Source: Caprimulgus europaeus (Eukaryota; Chordata; Aves; Caprimulgiformes; Caprimulgidae). From it: a stretch of DNA of 64,000 bases. The DNA lies in assembly GCA_907165065.1 (NCBI GenBank), contig OU015528.1:75497474-75561473 (forward strand). The letters are read 5' to 3'. The position numbers and the translations under genes are program-made. Within the stretch, counting starts at the first letter, position 1. Each line of letters opens with the position of its first letter. Below are positions 1-10,131 of this stretch, one piece after another. The notes below the pieces were generated by a model that was not told where the DNA came from, did not search any database, and saw nothing but the letters and a program-made list of their open reading frames with translations.

Positions 1-453
1 AGATGTGATGGCACAGTCTGTATGCAGCCTGAATTCTGGCCGGTTCAGGTTGTTGTGAGATGGAAAAAGAATGGTCACAATAACTTTGCATCTCAGATAA
101 AATGTGTGCAGACCTATTGTTCATAGGAATGAGTGCCCTCAAGCCATTCTAGTGGGATTTTTTTTTTTTTAATAGTAGCTTGTACATCTTTCTTTCTGTA
201 AATGAGGGCACAAGAAGCAGGGGCTTTTTGGGGTAGCTGCAGTGCTGCCTAGGATTACCCTGAGGGTTCTTGATTGTTTACTAAAAGCCTAGATGGAATG
301 CCATGAATATATGAACATTACAGATTATAAGAAGAGAGTGAAGGAGAAAATATGAAGTTTTCCTTAAACTTAAATTCTGACTTGTGTTTTTTTCTTTCTC
401 TTTTCCAAGTGTCATTTGACAAATACCCGCTCAACCATACTTTTGCTGCATCC
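1..453. other. Non-coding flank, left edge
   Basis: AT-rich sequence with a short T-run near 160-170 and no recognisable exon, RNA gene or repeat. Its place relative to USP6NL is unknown: it is either intergenic sequence or an intron following an untranslated first exon outside the window. Confidence 0.5.
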
Positions 454-728
454 CATGGCATGTAGCAATAGGATGAGGGGTCATTGTTTTAAACTAGAAA
501 AGGGTGGATTTAGGTTGGATATTAGGAAAAAGTTCTTCAATATGAGGGTGGTGGATCATTGGAACAGGTTGCCCAGAGAGGCCTCGTCCCTGGAGATACT
601 AAAGGTCAGGCTTGATGGGGCTCTGAGCAACCTGCTCTAGTGAAGATGTCCCTGCTCACTGCAGGGGGTTTGGACAAGGTGACCTTTGAGGGTCCCTTCC
701 AACCCAAACCATTCTATGATTCTGTGAT
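454..728 (+). mobile_element. CR1 LINE, 3'-end fragment
   Basis: The translation around 515-640 gives the C-terminal tail typical of the CR1 ORF2 protein (RLDIRKKFF..., then HWNRLPREA and LDGALSNLL). The 3' UTR follows (TCCCTTCCAACCCAAACCAT) and ends in CTATGATTCTGTGAT, the CR1 terminus. The copy is heavily 5'-truncated, as is usual for CR1. The left edge is approximate because the first bases have diverged. It lies in the same direction as USP6NL. Confidence 0.9.
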
Positions 729-3700
729 CTTTTATGCTGTAAATATGTTACTTCCTGGCAATATGCTTTATGAAAAAGAACTGCTTTCAAAGACCAGTTA
801 ATTATAATTACGTTAATGGAAGCAGTTTTATTTTGAGTGATGACAGCTGACTAATCAAGATGCAGGTCATTCTTTTTATTATGGTTAGGAGAGGTCAAGG
901 GCTGTACACAGTGATCCATAAAATGCCATCCTGGTTAACTGCTCCTTCTCATACCAACATGTTTCATCAGGTTGATACATGTACGTGATTTCTGTATTCC
1001 CTCTGATTTTGAAGTTAAGGAAGAAATACAAAAAGTGAGAACATAATCAAGCACATATTGCTTAGCAAAGTAGCTGTTGAACATGAAAAATGCTTAGCAG
1101 AAGTTTGTGTGATGTGCATTAAACGTGTAACACTTTTTCTCCTCAAACAGAGCCTACTTTAATTGTTACTGTTGGTTATGACACTTGATTTCTTTTTGGT
1201 TTACCTTGTGTATCTGTGTTGGAATTGCTGTGAACTTTCGGTTGGTGAATATCCTTGCCCACAGTTTGTGTTTTTGTTAGGACGTGGTCTGAGGGGTGGC
1301 AGTTGCAGTGACAGATTCTATGCAAATATGAGCTTAATTTTATCATCCAAAGGTAAGAGTGAACTATAACCAAGTTATCACTCATAATAGTTGAAATTAC
1401 ATGATTTAGCTAGTCTAGTTGTGTCTTATTTTTTTGAAGCCTTTTGGTATTGCCACTCTTTTAAAGCAGGTGTCATGATTTATTATTATTGTCTTGTCAG
1501 CTGTATGAATTGATTTAAGGAAAGAGAAATAGCAGCCACAAAGCTTATTGTATAATTCTTCAAAGTTTGAGTGATTTATCCGTTATATCTGTTGTTTCTG
1601 ATGAACACCGTGGCCCTGCTTCAGACTTGCACCATCTTCTCTCTTTGCGTTGTGCACAGGTTGTTTAGTAAACTTGTGTACATTTTCCTAAATTAATTGT
1701 CAAGCTTTGGTTTTTCCCCCCCAATTTACTGCTAACATGAAAATTTCTCTAACAAAGAAGAGAGGGAAACTACTGTGCATACAATCTTTGGAGATTATTT
1801 CATGTCAAGAGGGGCAGATGTGTGTGAAAATGATTTCTAGTCCTGAAATTCTTGTTTGTCTCTCTTAAAAGCTCAGAGCTGGCTTTAGCTGTCTAAAATA
1901 CCCCCACCACTGGTGGAGAGAGATGTACTGGTGACCATGGGGTGAAAGCCTTTCTAATGGCTGTTCTGCAGACTTTAGTAGGTACTGTCTTCTCACCATA
2001 GTCCACTAGACCTGAGATAGTTTTGAAGAAAAGGGAGCAATTTCCCTTTGGGAATAGCTGTAACCCTTTCCTAGGTGTGAATTCCAGCACTTGAGAACCT
2101 TGCTGTAGAAATGAGATCATCTAGTTCAGTTAAACACCTTCAGGATCTGCAAGGTGTACTCATGCTTTAGGTGGTTAAGCAGTTGTTATTACTGAAGATT
2201 TTATTTTGCCTTACTCCTTTTTTTTTTTTCTTTTTCTGTTTTATTTTTTCTATCATTAATATGTTTATATAAAGACCATCAAAACTTTAGTGGTGCTGTA
2301 GAGGTAGTTGTGCTCTTCTGTGAACTATAAACTCAGAAGTCAGCTTTTCAGAGGACATTTGCAATGTAATGGAGCTGTTAGTAATGATTTTCCTTTGAGT
2401 TTATCTCTTTAAGTTGAAGACAAGTTGTTTGATAACCCAATTAAATAAAGAAAGAACACATCATGGCAAGATAATGAAAGTTCTTACAGTAGAAATTTTG
2501 AGGACTCTTTTATTAAATAAAGGACCTTAAGGTAAACTTTACCAGACAACCCTGCATTCTAAATCTCATTTAAGTATTTTGAAATTATAATTGTTCTGGA
2601 AACTTCTATTTGTGGTAATCTTTTCCTTGCCACTCTACCTATAAAGTCATTTGTCTGAAACCTGGAATTTAAGCTTACGTACAGGAGTAAGAAATTATTC
2701 TTAATCTTGAAAGTTTGGAGTTCTGTTTCTAATGGTTTAAATAATCCTTTCTCAGGAACAGATAAATTACAGTTGCACAGTGTCTCCAGGCTTCCTATTG
2801 AGTGGGTGCTTGGATATTTGCAGGGTGGGAGAAGAAATCGAACGGTTTGTCAGAGAGAATGACTTTGCTCGTCTTTGTTTTGCCAAACCAAATACGATAG
2901 TACTTTGGGCTGCTGTTACTTCTGGCAGAGGTGGATTAATGGGCAGGCTGTAAATGAGACTGACAGAATAGAAACAGTTTGTCGGCCCTACGCTGAATGT
3001 GCTTCAAGAGACGGACGTGCATGTGGATAAATACACCAGCAGATCTGAAACGCTTCTGATCAGCAGCTGGAAATGGAAAGAGATGACCTCTCCCCCCCAC
3101 CATCTAACACTTCAGCAATGGGAACACAAGGTCTAAAGGCCAGAGAGTACGTCTTGCTGTGCCTCAGTTGTGGCCTGTGGTTTGTTTTAATGTGATGGTT
3201 TTTTGGAAAATGTACTTGGCTTCCTAAATCACTTTCTTTGTGTAGGCGAGGCCTCACAATGCTGTGAAGAAATTCAGTTTCCTAAAGCGTTCACAGAGCC
3301 TTTTCAGGGCTGACAGTTATTTAACACAACCATATAAAACACAATTTCTCACGTGGTTTCTTTTTTTTGTTTGTTTTGTTTTGTTAGCTTTGTCGAGGCT
3401 TTGACAGAAGGCATTTCTGAAGTGCCTTTGTACGTTTTCCAAATGGCATTAAAAATGTTGTGGGGCACATACTGCAATTTGTCTGTTTAAAATTACCTAA
3501 GTCATGATAATACCTCAGCTTGAAACAGTTCTCTGGGCCTCTGGTGGTGGGAGAGAGAAGAACTGCTGAAATACACCCGGGATTTCCATCCAGCATGCTT
3601 CCCAGTGTGCCAGAATTCCCATCACGTACAAGGGTGTCAGAGGTGTGTGTTGCAGGGGGGAGAAAAGGAACCAAAGGACTTGTCTTTAGCAGGTGCTTGC

Positions 3701-4230
3701 TTGTGCCTGGTGGAGTTTAGCAAGCTAGATTTAATTTTCATTCTGTTAGTAGGTCTGACGCTGGCTCTACACTGCACCGGTCGCTCTGTTAAAGCATTAC
3801 ATGAAATTCCGTGAATTGAGACAGACTTTAAAGGGGATGCAGACGTGCTTGTTAGATGCTGAGCCTAGGGGAGGGTGTTGCATTTCTCAGCATTCATTTC
3901 AAGTGGTCTTTTCTTTAGTTACTTTGTGGTGTGAATGTTTCCTTTAAACTTTACTTAGAGAAATGGGTATGCACTCTCTGCAGTAAATAATGTTAAAATG
4001 TCCTGTAGAAATACATTTAGGACTGCTTGCAGTTTTTTGTCTCCTTGTGCTGAAGTCACTTTAAATCCATCACCCCCCAGCCTGTGGAGTCGTCAGGCAG
4101 AAATCTTTCTGTGAAGGTAGATGAGTTGTTCCTGCATCAGTTTTGCTTAAGCACACTGAATAACATGTAGTAATGAAACCTGTTGGAATTTTAGAGGGGC
4201 ATCTCGTCTCTTTAATCTTGTTAATGAGCA
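729..4230. other. Non-coding sequence upstream of the first recognised exon
   Basis: About 3.5 kb without a recognisable gene. It holds short homopolymer runs (12 T at 2218-2229) and a G/T-rich tract at 3361-3386. The short ORFs here lack family similarity and overlap on both strands, which suggests chance. No CpG-island promoter is visible next to the exon at 4231. The transcription start may therefore lie outside the window, or this may be a TATA-less, low-CpG alternative promoter. A possible but weak acceptor (CACCCCCCAG) ends at 4080. Confidence 0.4.
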
Positions 4231-4303
4231 ATGATTCAAGTGCTACAGATTGTAAAGGATCTGGTGTCGCCAGCAAGACGGAGAACAGATGCTGCCAAGA
4301 AAG
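4231..4303 (+). CDS. USP6NL: USP6NL candidate first coding exon (73 nt)
   Basis: The ATG at 4231 opens a 24-codon frame (MIQVLQIVKDLVSPARRRTD, then AAKK) and ends after one base of the next codon, at AAG|GTAAGAG. An in-frame TGA at 4225-4227 makes this ATG the only possible start. It has a purine (G) at -3. The leftover G joins exon 36773 to form GGT (Gly) and continues straight into the USP6NL frame. The next exon has no in-frame Met of its own, so an upstream coding exon is required. I do not recognise the peptide itself. It is strongly basic (ARRR, KK) and could act in targeting, but that is a guess. The assignment rests on phase, donor and upstream stop. The 5' UTR boundary is not determined. 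Confidence 0.6.
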
Positions 4304-6722
4304 GTAAGAGCAGCACTGGGGAATATTCAGTATTCTTCGTAATTTACTGTAAATCAGAAATATTTTGGAGTTTGGTTGTTGTTAAATTAAGTGTGTCCTT
4401 GATACTAAAAAATGTTCTTTGTTGTGGCATGAACAGCTGTCATAATTTGGCTTTGAACTATATTAAGCCTAATTACTGTCGTTCTGCAACTGCAGCTTTC
4501 CCAAAGAGAGTCCCGGTGACGTTTATTATGCTGAAGATGGAGTTTATGTCAGCATTTTTAACTGCTACTGTTGTTCTAAGGATATTTTCCTTATTTTTCT
4601 GTGGTAAAAATGTTTTTCTTGTCCGGATAGTTCAGGCTATGAAAATAACAACCATATTCTGTGGAATCCCATAAGAATAGCTTTTAGAGTCTTAATATTC
4701 TAAATGAGAATAAGAGCAAAAATAGGCTTCTATAGTGCTTATGGAAATGAGACTGAAAGTACACAGCTGCACTGCTCTTTAGGTTTTACAATGAGATTAT
4801 TTCTAGATTACAACTAACTTCAAAATCCAAAATGAGTCTTGCAAATGTACAAAACATTACTTGAAATACTCAATTATTGTTTGAAATTAATTGATGTTAA
4901 ATGCTTTTCTTGTTCTCTTCAGTGAGTTGAATGTTTGTTGGTTTTTCTCTGCTGAAGTAGTGCCATACTTTGTGGTATCTGGCATACTTATCTAATTAGG
5001 AACTGATTAAACACTTTTTCATCTTTACTTTTACATCTTAATTATTTGCAATTGCTGAATATATGGTTTGTAGAGGAACTAAATAATTTATAGAGATGTC
5101 TTAAAAATTGCATTCCTTTCTTACTAGAATTAATTTTCTGGGACCACTTTATTTTGTACTGAAGAGGTGATGAATAATTTAGGATGTACAGCATCTGTCT
5201 CTGCCTGTTACTATGTCAGTGTTCTGTTCTGCCCTGACACGTAAGATGTGGCTATAGGCAAGTACCTTTATTTTAAGTCACTCATGTAATAACATCAGGC
5301 TGCTGTAATTCTAATGAGTTGGTTAATGAAACACCTCTGTCAGAAAAGAAAATGAGTAAAAGTAGAACTGGGCTCTACTGTTATCCTCTGATTCTGAAAA
5401 AAAAGCATGCATTTCATAAAACCAAGCTTCCTAATTACTTCTTTAGATTTTGCAGTGGTTGGTTGAACATCCCACCCAACAGCCTTATAATTTCATCAGA
5501 GTGGATGACGCTGTTTCGATTCTCTGCTCATTTTTTGACTTGTGTCCTTACGCTCCAGTAGTTACAGAGAAGAATGAAGAGGACAGGAGTTCTACTTGTC
5601 TGTTCTGCATGTAGCTAGCTAGTCAGGATAGATTTTTACAGAAGTAGTTTAAGAACTGGTTTAAAAAGATAACACAAGTATATAAAAAATTTGTTTATTG
5701 GAAGAGATTCAATATAGTTGGAAGTGAAAGCCTTGAAAAACATAAGAAAATGTTCATTTTCTCAATTCTAAAGCTTTGAGGTTTTTTTTCTCTCTGTTTT
5801 ACTCCCTTGCTAAAAGACAGTAATTTTGGGTCATTGATTGGATGGTATTCTCAAGTTGCTGGTAACTGAGCTAATTAGATGTTAGCTGTTACAAAACTTT
5901 CTAGTGCATTTTAACAAGCAATATTAAGATCTTAACATAAAAAAAAAATTCAAATATTATGAAGAAAACATTTACAAAAGATGCAAAATGCTGACAGCCT
6001 TCTGTGATAAATACAGTAATTTGAGTAGGCATTAGTTTGGTTGTTTGTTTCTTTTTTTTTTTCACAGCATGCAACATTAGGCATCTGGTGTATGTGAGGG
6101 ACTGTATTCTACAGAAATGATTCATTCTCATTATTGTTTTCAGTAAATGGAAAAATGTATTTGTAAAGGAAGAGTTGCTAGGAAGCCCAGTGTGAGTGTG
6201 AGGTGAATTCATTGAGACATGAGGGATGATATGTGAAGTGTTTACCAATGTGCTTTCAAACTGGTGTTAGTAAGTGGTGAAGGTCTTTAATCCTGCTCCT
6301 CACGTGCATCCACTTCTCCTTAAAAAAGTGTTTATCATTAGAATGTAATTTATTGGGTAGAAGTCTGAAATTCATTGGTTTTGACTTGTGTGAAACTTTT
6401 TCTGTAGAATCTCCATCCTTTGTCATGAAAAATAGGAACTCAGGAAACTGGAACTGAAAATAACTGAGCAGATACTTGCAGAAGGGTCACTGCACTTGGG
6501 GAGTGGAGGAGGAGCGTAGCCTTTAGTAGGGGCCTAACTTGCACTCAGGAGATGAATGTTACAAAGTAGTATAATGTATTAATTGCATATTTCATACCTA
6601 GTTTAAACTTTTTTTCTTTAAGATTGAATGAATGTCCTAACTGTATAACTATTTTTATAAATAGTACACAAGGTTGTGGGGGGATTCCCCCAGTGTCCAA
6701 TTTTCCCAACATTTCTTTTCAG

Positions 6723-6806
6723 ACCAAGACCTAGAAACACAGTTACTAGCCAAGAGAATGTATTTTTGCATCAGTAGTGCAACAGCAGAAACTTGTAAAG
6801 TCCGTG
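6723..6806 (+). CDS. Possible in-frame cassette exon of USP6NL (84 nt)
   Basis: A strong 3' splice site (CCCAACATTTCTTTTCAG, ending at 6722) and a good donor (CGTG|GTAAGC, intron from 6807) bracket 84 nt. Read in the phase left by the exon at 4231, the segment is open throughout. It begins G|AC (Asp), then QDLETQLLAKRMY and so on, and ends again in phase 1, so it could be spliced in before exon 36773 without shifting the frame. I do not recognise the peptide. An 84-nt stop-free segment with good sites can occur by chance in 32 kb of intron, so this is a candidate, not a call. Confidence 0.25.
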
Positions 6807-7336
6807 GTAAGCATAGCTGCTGTGGAGAAGAAGATTCAGTCCCAGCAGAAGGAAGTCCTGCATGCAGAATGCTGCTTAAAAGGAACCCATTCTTGAAATT
6901 TCATGGGTTGAGATATGGATTTAATGGGATAGCTGAACAGCCTGCCAAAATTGCCGAGTCTAATTCTTTTTTTACAGTCCAGAGTTTGTTTTCATTGTGG
7001 TCATGACCCATGCCACTAGTTAAATTAGATTTTATTTTCCATTTTGTAAGAGTATGATAAACAGGTGGTTTACAAATACAACACTGAATCCTGCAAACAG
7101 GCAGTGTGAGTGTGAATATCCACCTTGTCTCTCACCTGCGGGTTCTGTGGCTATGATTTTGTCTTTAGTCTTTGACTGTTGAGATTGACTTCAGAAAATC
7201 CTTTAGTAGCCCTCTTAAGTTGTTACTTCATGATACATACAATTTGCTAAACGGTTAGTTTTATGGAAATGTCTTACATTTCCACCCTTTTTTTAATCTT
7301 GTGCAGCTTAAAACTTGAATCCTTTAATCCTCTCTC

Positions 7337-7339
<3 letters not shown>

Positions 7340-7366
<27 letters not shown>
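7340..7366. repeat. Poly(T) run preceded by a CT tract
   Basis: 27 consecutive T bases follow a short TCTCTCTCC stretch. There are no SINE-like sequences beside it, so I call it a simple repeat, not a retroposon tail. Confidence 0.9.
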
Positions 7367-7368
<2 letters not shown>

Positions 7369-8066
7369 GGAAAAAACCCACCCTGGATTTGTGTTCCATA
7401 GTCTTCCAATTGCAGTGAAAGCTAAGCATATAGAATTTTTTGTTTGCTTTTTGTGGTTTCTGTGGTTGAGAAAGCCCAGACCGTTACCATATTTAGAGAA
7501 CATCAGGTCAGTTGAAGGAAAAAAATTGCCTCTAACCCATTTATTGTCAAAGGGGTAACACTTTACATACTCTGTAAGTTTTAAGGTGAACATGAAGTAA
7601 GTAAAGAAATTTTGAAGACATTGCCACTATTTTATTTCATAAGACTTGAATTTCTTAAACAATTTATGAAATTGAAGAGCTGTCTTTGGATAAAGTCCTA
7701 AGTCATACCAGTAAAATATTCTGTTGATAAGCATTCTAATTCAAAGCCAAACATTTTGTAAGATCTGAAACCTTTCTGAATTTTAAAAAATAATTTCAAA
7801 TGTTTCTTCTCCTAGAGAAATCCATGTAGAATATAAATCTATTAATTATTTTCTTTTTTTCATCACTGAAATCCTGGTTGAAATCCAAGTTGTTTAAAAT
7901 TAATAAATATTCATGTTTACTTCTTCTCCCCCTTTTACAGATGGCCACAGCAGAGCTTAATTGGCAACATCACCTTGATGTTAGGATATAAAAAGAGACG
8001 TTGTATTAAAATACTTCTAGCAGATGGGACAACTAAATCGAAATCACAGAATTAAAGAGATATGCA

Positions 8067-8660
8067 GTGTTGCTGAACTGCTCTCTATAATCTTTGAAAG
8101 GTCTTGGAGAACAGGAGAGGACTGGAGGACAGCCAGTGTCATTCCAGCCTTCAAAAAGGGCAAGAAGGAGGATCTGGGCAACTACAGGCCAGTCAGCCTC
8201 ACCTCTGTCCCTGGGAAGGTGATGGCACAGCTCATTCTTGATACCATCTCTAGGCAGTTGGAAGGAAAGAAGGTTGTCATGAGTAGCCAACATGGTTTCA
8301 CTAAGGAAGTCATACTTGACCAATCTGGTAGCCTTCTATAATGTCATCACCAGCTGGGTAGATGAGGGGAAAGCAGTGGATGTTGTCTACCTTGATTTCA
8401 GCAAGGCTTTTGATACTGTCCCCCACAATATCCTTCTAGCAAAGCTTAGAAGGTATGGGATGGATGAGTGGACAGTGAGGTGGGTTGAGAACTGACTGAC
8501 TGGTAGAGCTCAGAAAGTTGTGATCAGTGGCGCAGAATCTAGCTGGGGGCCTTTAACTAGCGGTGTTCCCCAGAGAGGGTGTGGAGTCTCCATCTCTGGA
8601 GATGTTCAAAACCCACCTGGATGCTTTCCTGTGCAACCTGGTGTAGGGAACCTGTTCTCA
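8067..8660 (+). mobile_element. CR1 LINE, degraded reverse-transcriptase fragment with internal deletion
   Basis: The first part encodes the N-terminal reverse transcriptase of CR1: GNYRPVSLTSVPGKVM, then SSQHGFTK. After a frameshift near 8300 it continues with VDVVYLDFSKAFDTVPHNIL and DEWTVRWVEN, followed by a stop. LDFSKAFDT is the first conserved catalytic-core block of LINE RTs. At about 8565 the RT segment (SGVPQ) jumps to the 3' part of the element (CCATCTCTGGAGATGTTCAA), so the rest of the RT is missing. The usual 3' terminus is also absent. Confidence 0.88.
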
Positions 8661-9552
8661 AATTACTTTGTTTTTTAGAGGTAAAGTGAACAGAGGAGTG
8701 GAGCGATGGTTTTCTCATAAGGCCAGAATGTGGCCTTATGAGAAAGTAAATTTTATTTATTTATTAATTAAAATAAAAATGAACTTGGCAAGTTGTTCAG
8801 TGAGCTGCCAAGTCTGATAGCAGGGAGTTAAATCTTTTTTTGTGTGTTATTGACACAGTCCAGATAATTTATTGCATTCTGCAGCTCATCAGTACATATA
8901 TGCAGCTTCAATTCGTTATTTACCGTGGGTAAGTTTCTACCAATGTGACAAAATTTAACTGTACTTCAACATGCTCTACTGACACGATTATATTTGTTTT
9001 AAAGGTAGGCCTTTGGCTGTGGTCTCACAGATAATTAACACTGGTTTAAATGACTGCTCTTAGGGTTGCACTCCTGCCTTGCTTCTGCTGCTCATTTTGT
9101 CTCCTCATCCCAATTCAAATCCCTTCACAAGCCTTCATGTAGCCATATAGGATTTGAATTGGGAAGCTGGTCTGAGTTAAACTGTACTTTTCTTTCTTGT
9201 TGAGTTAATTTAATCTTGATCAGTTTAACCAATCCAGTTGCCGATGCAAGTTCACAAACTTGCGTGCCAGCTCAAAGGAGGAGCCCACAGTGGGATGTGA
9301 GGCAGTATGTGGGAGCAGCCTTCTTGGGTGCTGATGCTGGCTGGTGCTAGCGTGAAGTGCTGCTGAGACGTGCTATGGCACGAGTGTGAGGAATTCCACC
9401 TCGGGATGATACACACACAAGCAAGTAATAATGTAGTTGGGTCATTGAACAACTGGGCACACAGTGACTCAGCTAGAGAGTTTTTACCTAAAATACCCTT
9501 ATTTCTGTGGCTGGCCTTCTCTCTCTCTCTCACTATGAATAGCAATAACTTT
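8661..9552. other. Intron 1 segment with a hairpin
   Basis: Non-coding. It begins with the perfect hairpin at 8711-8745, followed by an A/T-rich stretch to about 8780. Nothing else is recognised. Confidence 0.6.
8711..8745. repeat. Perfect 15-bp inverted repeat with 5-nt loop
   Basis: The left arm TTTCTCATAAGGCCA (8711-8725) is exactly complementary to the right arm TGGCCTTATGAGAAA (8731-8745), with loop GAATG. It lies about 50 bp after a CR1 fragment but matches no part of CR1 that I know. It could form a stable hairpin in RNA or single-stranded DNA. Confidence 0.95.
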
Positions 9553-9858
9553 CACAGAATCACAGAATGTCAGGGATTGGAAGGGACCTCGAAAGATCAT
9601 CTAGTCCAACCCCCCCTGCCAGAGCAGGAACACCTAGATGAGTTCACACAGGAAGGCATCCAGGCGGGTCTTGAATGTCTCCAGAGAAGGAGGCTCCACA
9701 ACCTCCCTGGGCAGCCTGTTCCAGTGCTCTGTTACTCTCACAATAAAGTGACTCTCTATAAGTTTCTTCTCAAGTTTAAGTGGAACCTCCTGTGTTCCAG
9801 CTTGTGCCCATTGCCCCTTGTCCTATCATTGGTTGTCACTGGGAAGAGTCTGGATCCA
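9553..9858 (-). mobile_element. CR1 LINE, 3'-end fragment
   Basis: On the + strand it starts with the reverse complement of a CR1 terminus (TCACAGAATCACAGAATGTC), then GGAAGGGACCTCGAAAGATC. The reverse-strand coding tail follows (the GGCAGCCTGTTCCAGTGCTC block). It stops abruptly at 9858, where a second CR1 begins. Confidence 0.9.
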
Positions 9859-9861
9859 ATC

Positions 9862-10131
9862 ATTAAGGTTGGAAAAGACCTCCAAGATCATCCAGCCCAA
9901 CTGTTAACTCATCACCATCATGCCCACTAAATCATGTTCCTGAGTGCTACATCTACAGGTTTCTTGAACACCTTCAGGGATGGTGACTCCACCACTGCCC
10001 TGGGCAGCCTGTTCCAATGTCTGACCGCTCTTTTAGAGAAGAAATTTTTCCTTATATCCAACCTGAACCTCCCCTGGTGCCACTTGAGGCCATTACCTCT
10101 CATCCTATTGCTGGTTGCCTGTGAGAAGAGA
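9862..10131 (-). mobile_element. CR1 LINE, second 3'-end fragment of a different subfamily
   Basis: It abuts the previous element in the same orientation. It starts TTAAGGTTGGAAAAGACCTC, a 3' UTR variant clearly unlike the neighbouring GGGATTGGAAGGGACCTC type. The reverse-strand translation gives [20 protein letters not shown], then [10 protein letters not shown], the CR1 ORF2 tail. The adjoining ends suggest either an insertion into, or right beside, an older copy. Confidence 0.88.

Larger units (their letters stand above)
4304..8066 (+). other. Intron 1, first segment
   Basis: Starts with the consensus donor GTAAGAG. No known gene is recognised in this AT-rich stretch. It contains an A-run near 5938-5948, a possible cassette exon at 6723-6806 (listed separately), a T-run at 7340-7366, and an unusually strong acceptor-like site at 7921-7940 (CTTCTCCCCCTTTTACAG) followed directly by ATGGCC. 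Confidence 0.6.

Noticed and set aside
1893..2120. Reverse-strand open frame near 2 kb as a gene
   Set aside because: Short, with no domain or splice context. The region could be an old repeat but matches no family well enough to name.
4304..4674. Open frame continuing past the donor at 4303 for 123 more codons
   Set aside because: The consensus donor and exact phase match to exon 36773 explain the first part. The remainder is AT-rich with no similarity I know.
5901..6248. 115-codon reverse-strand open frame
   Set aside because: Contains a poly-Lys run from a T-tract and hydrophobic AT-rich codons, with no known similarity.
8711..8745. Hairpin as a microRNA precursor
   Set aside because: A 15-bp stem with a 5-nt loop is far too short for a microRNA precursor.
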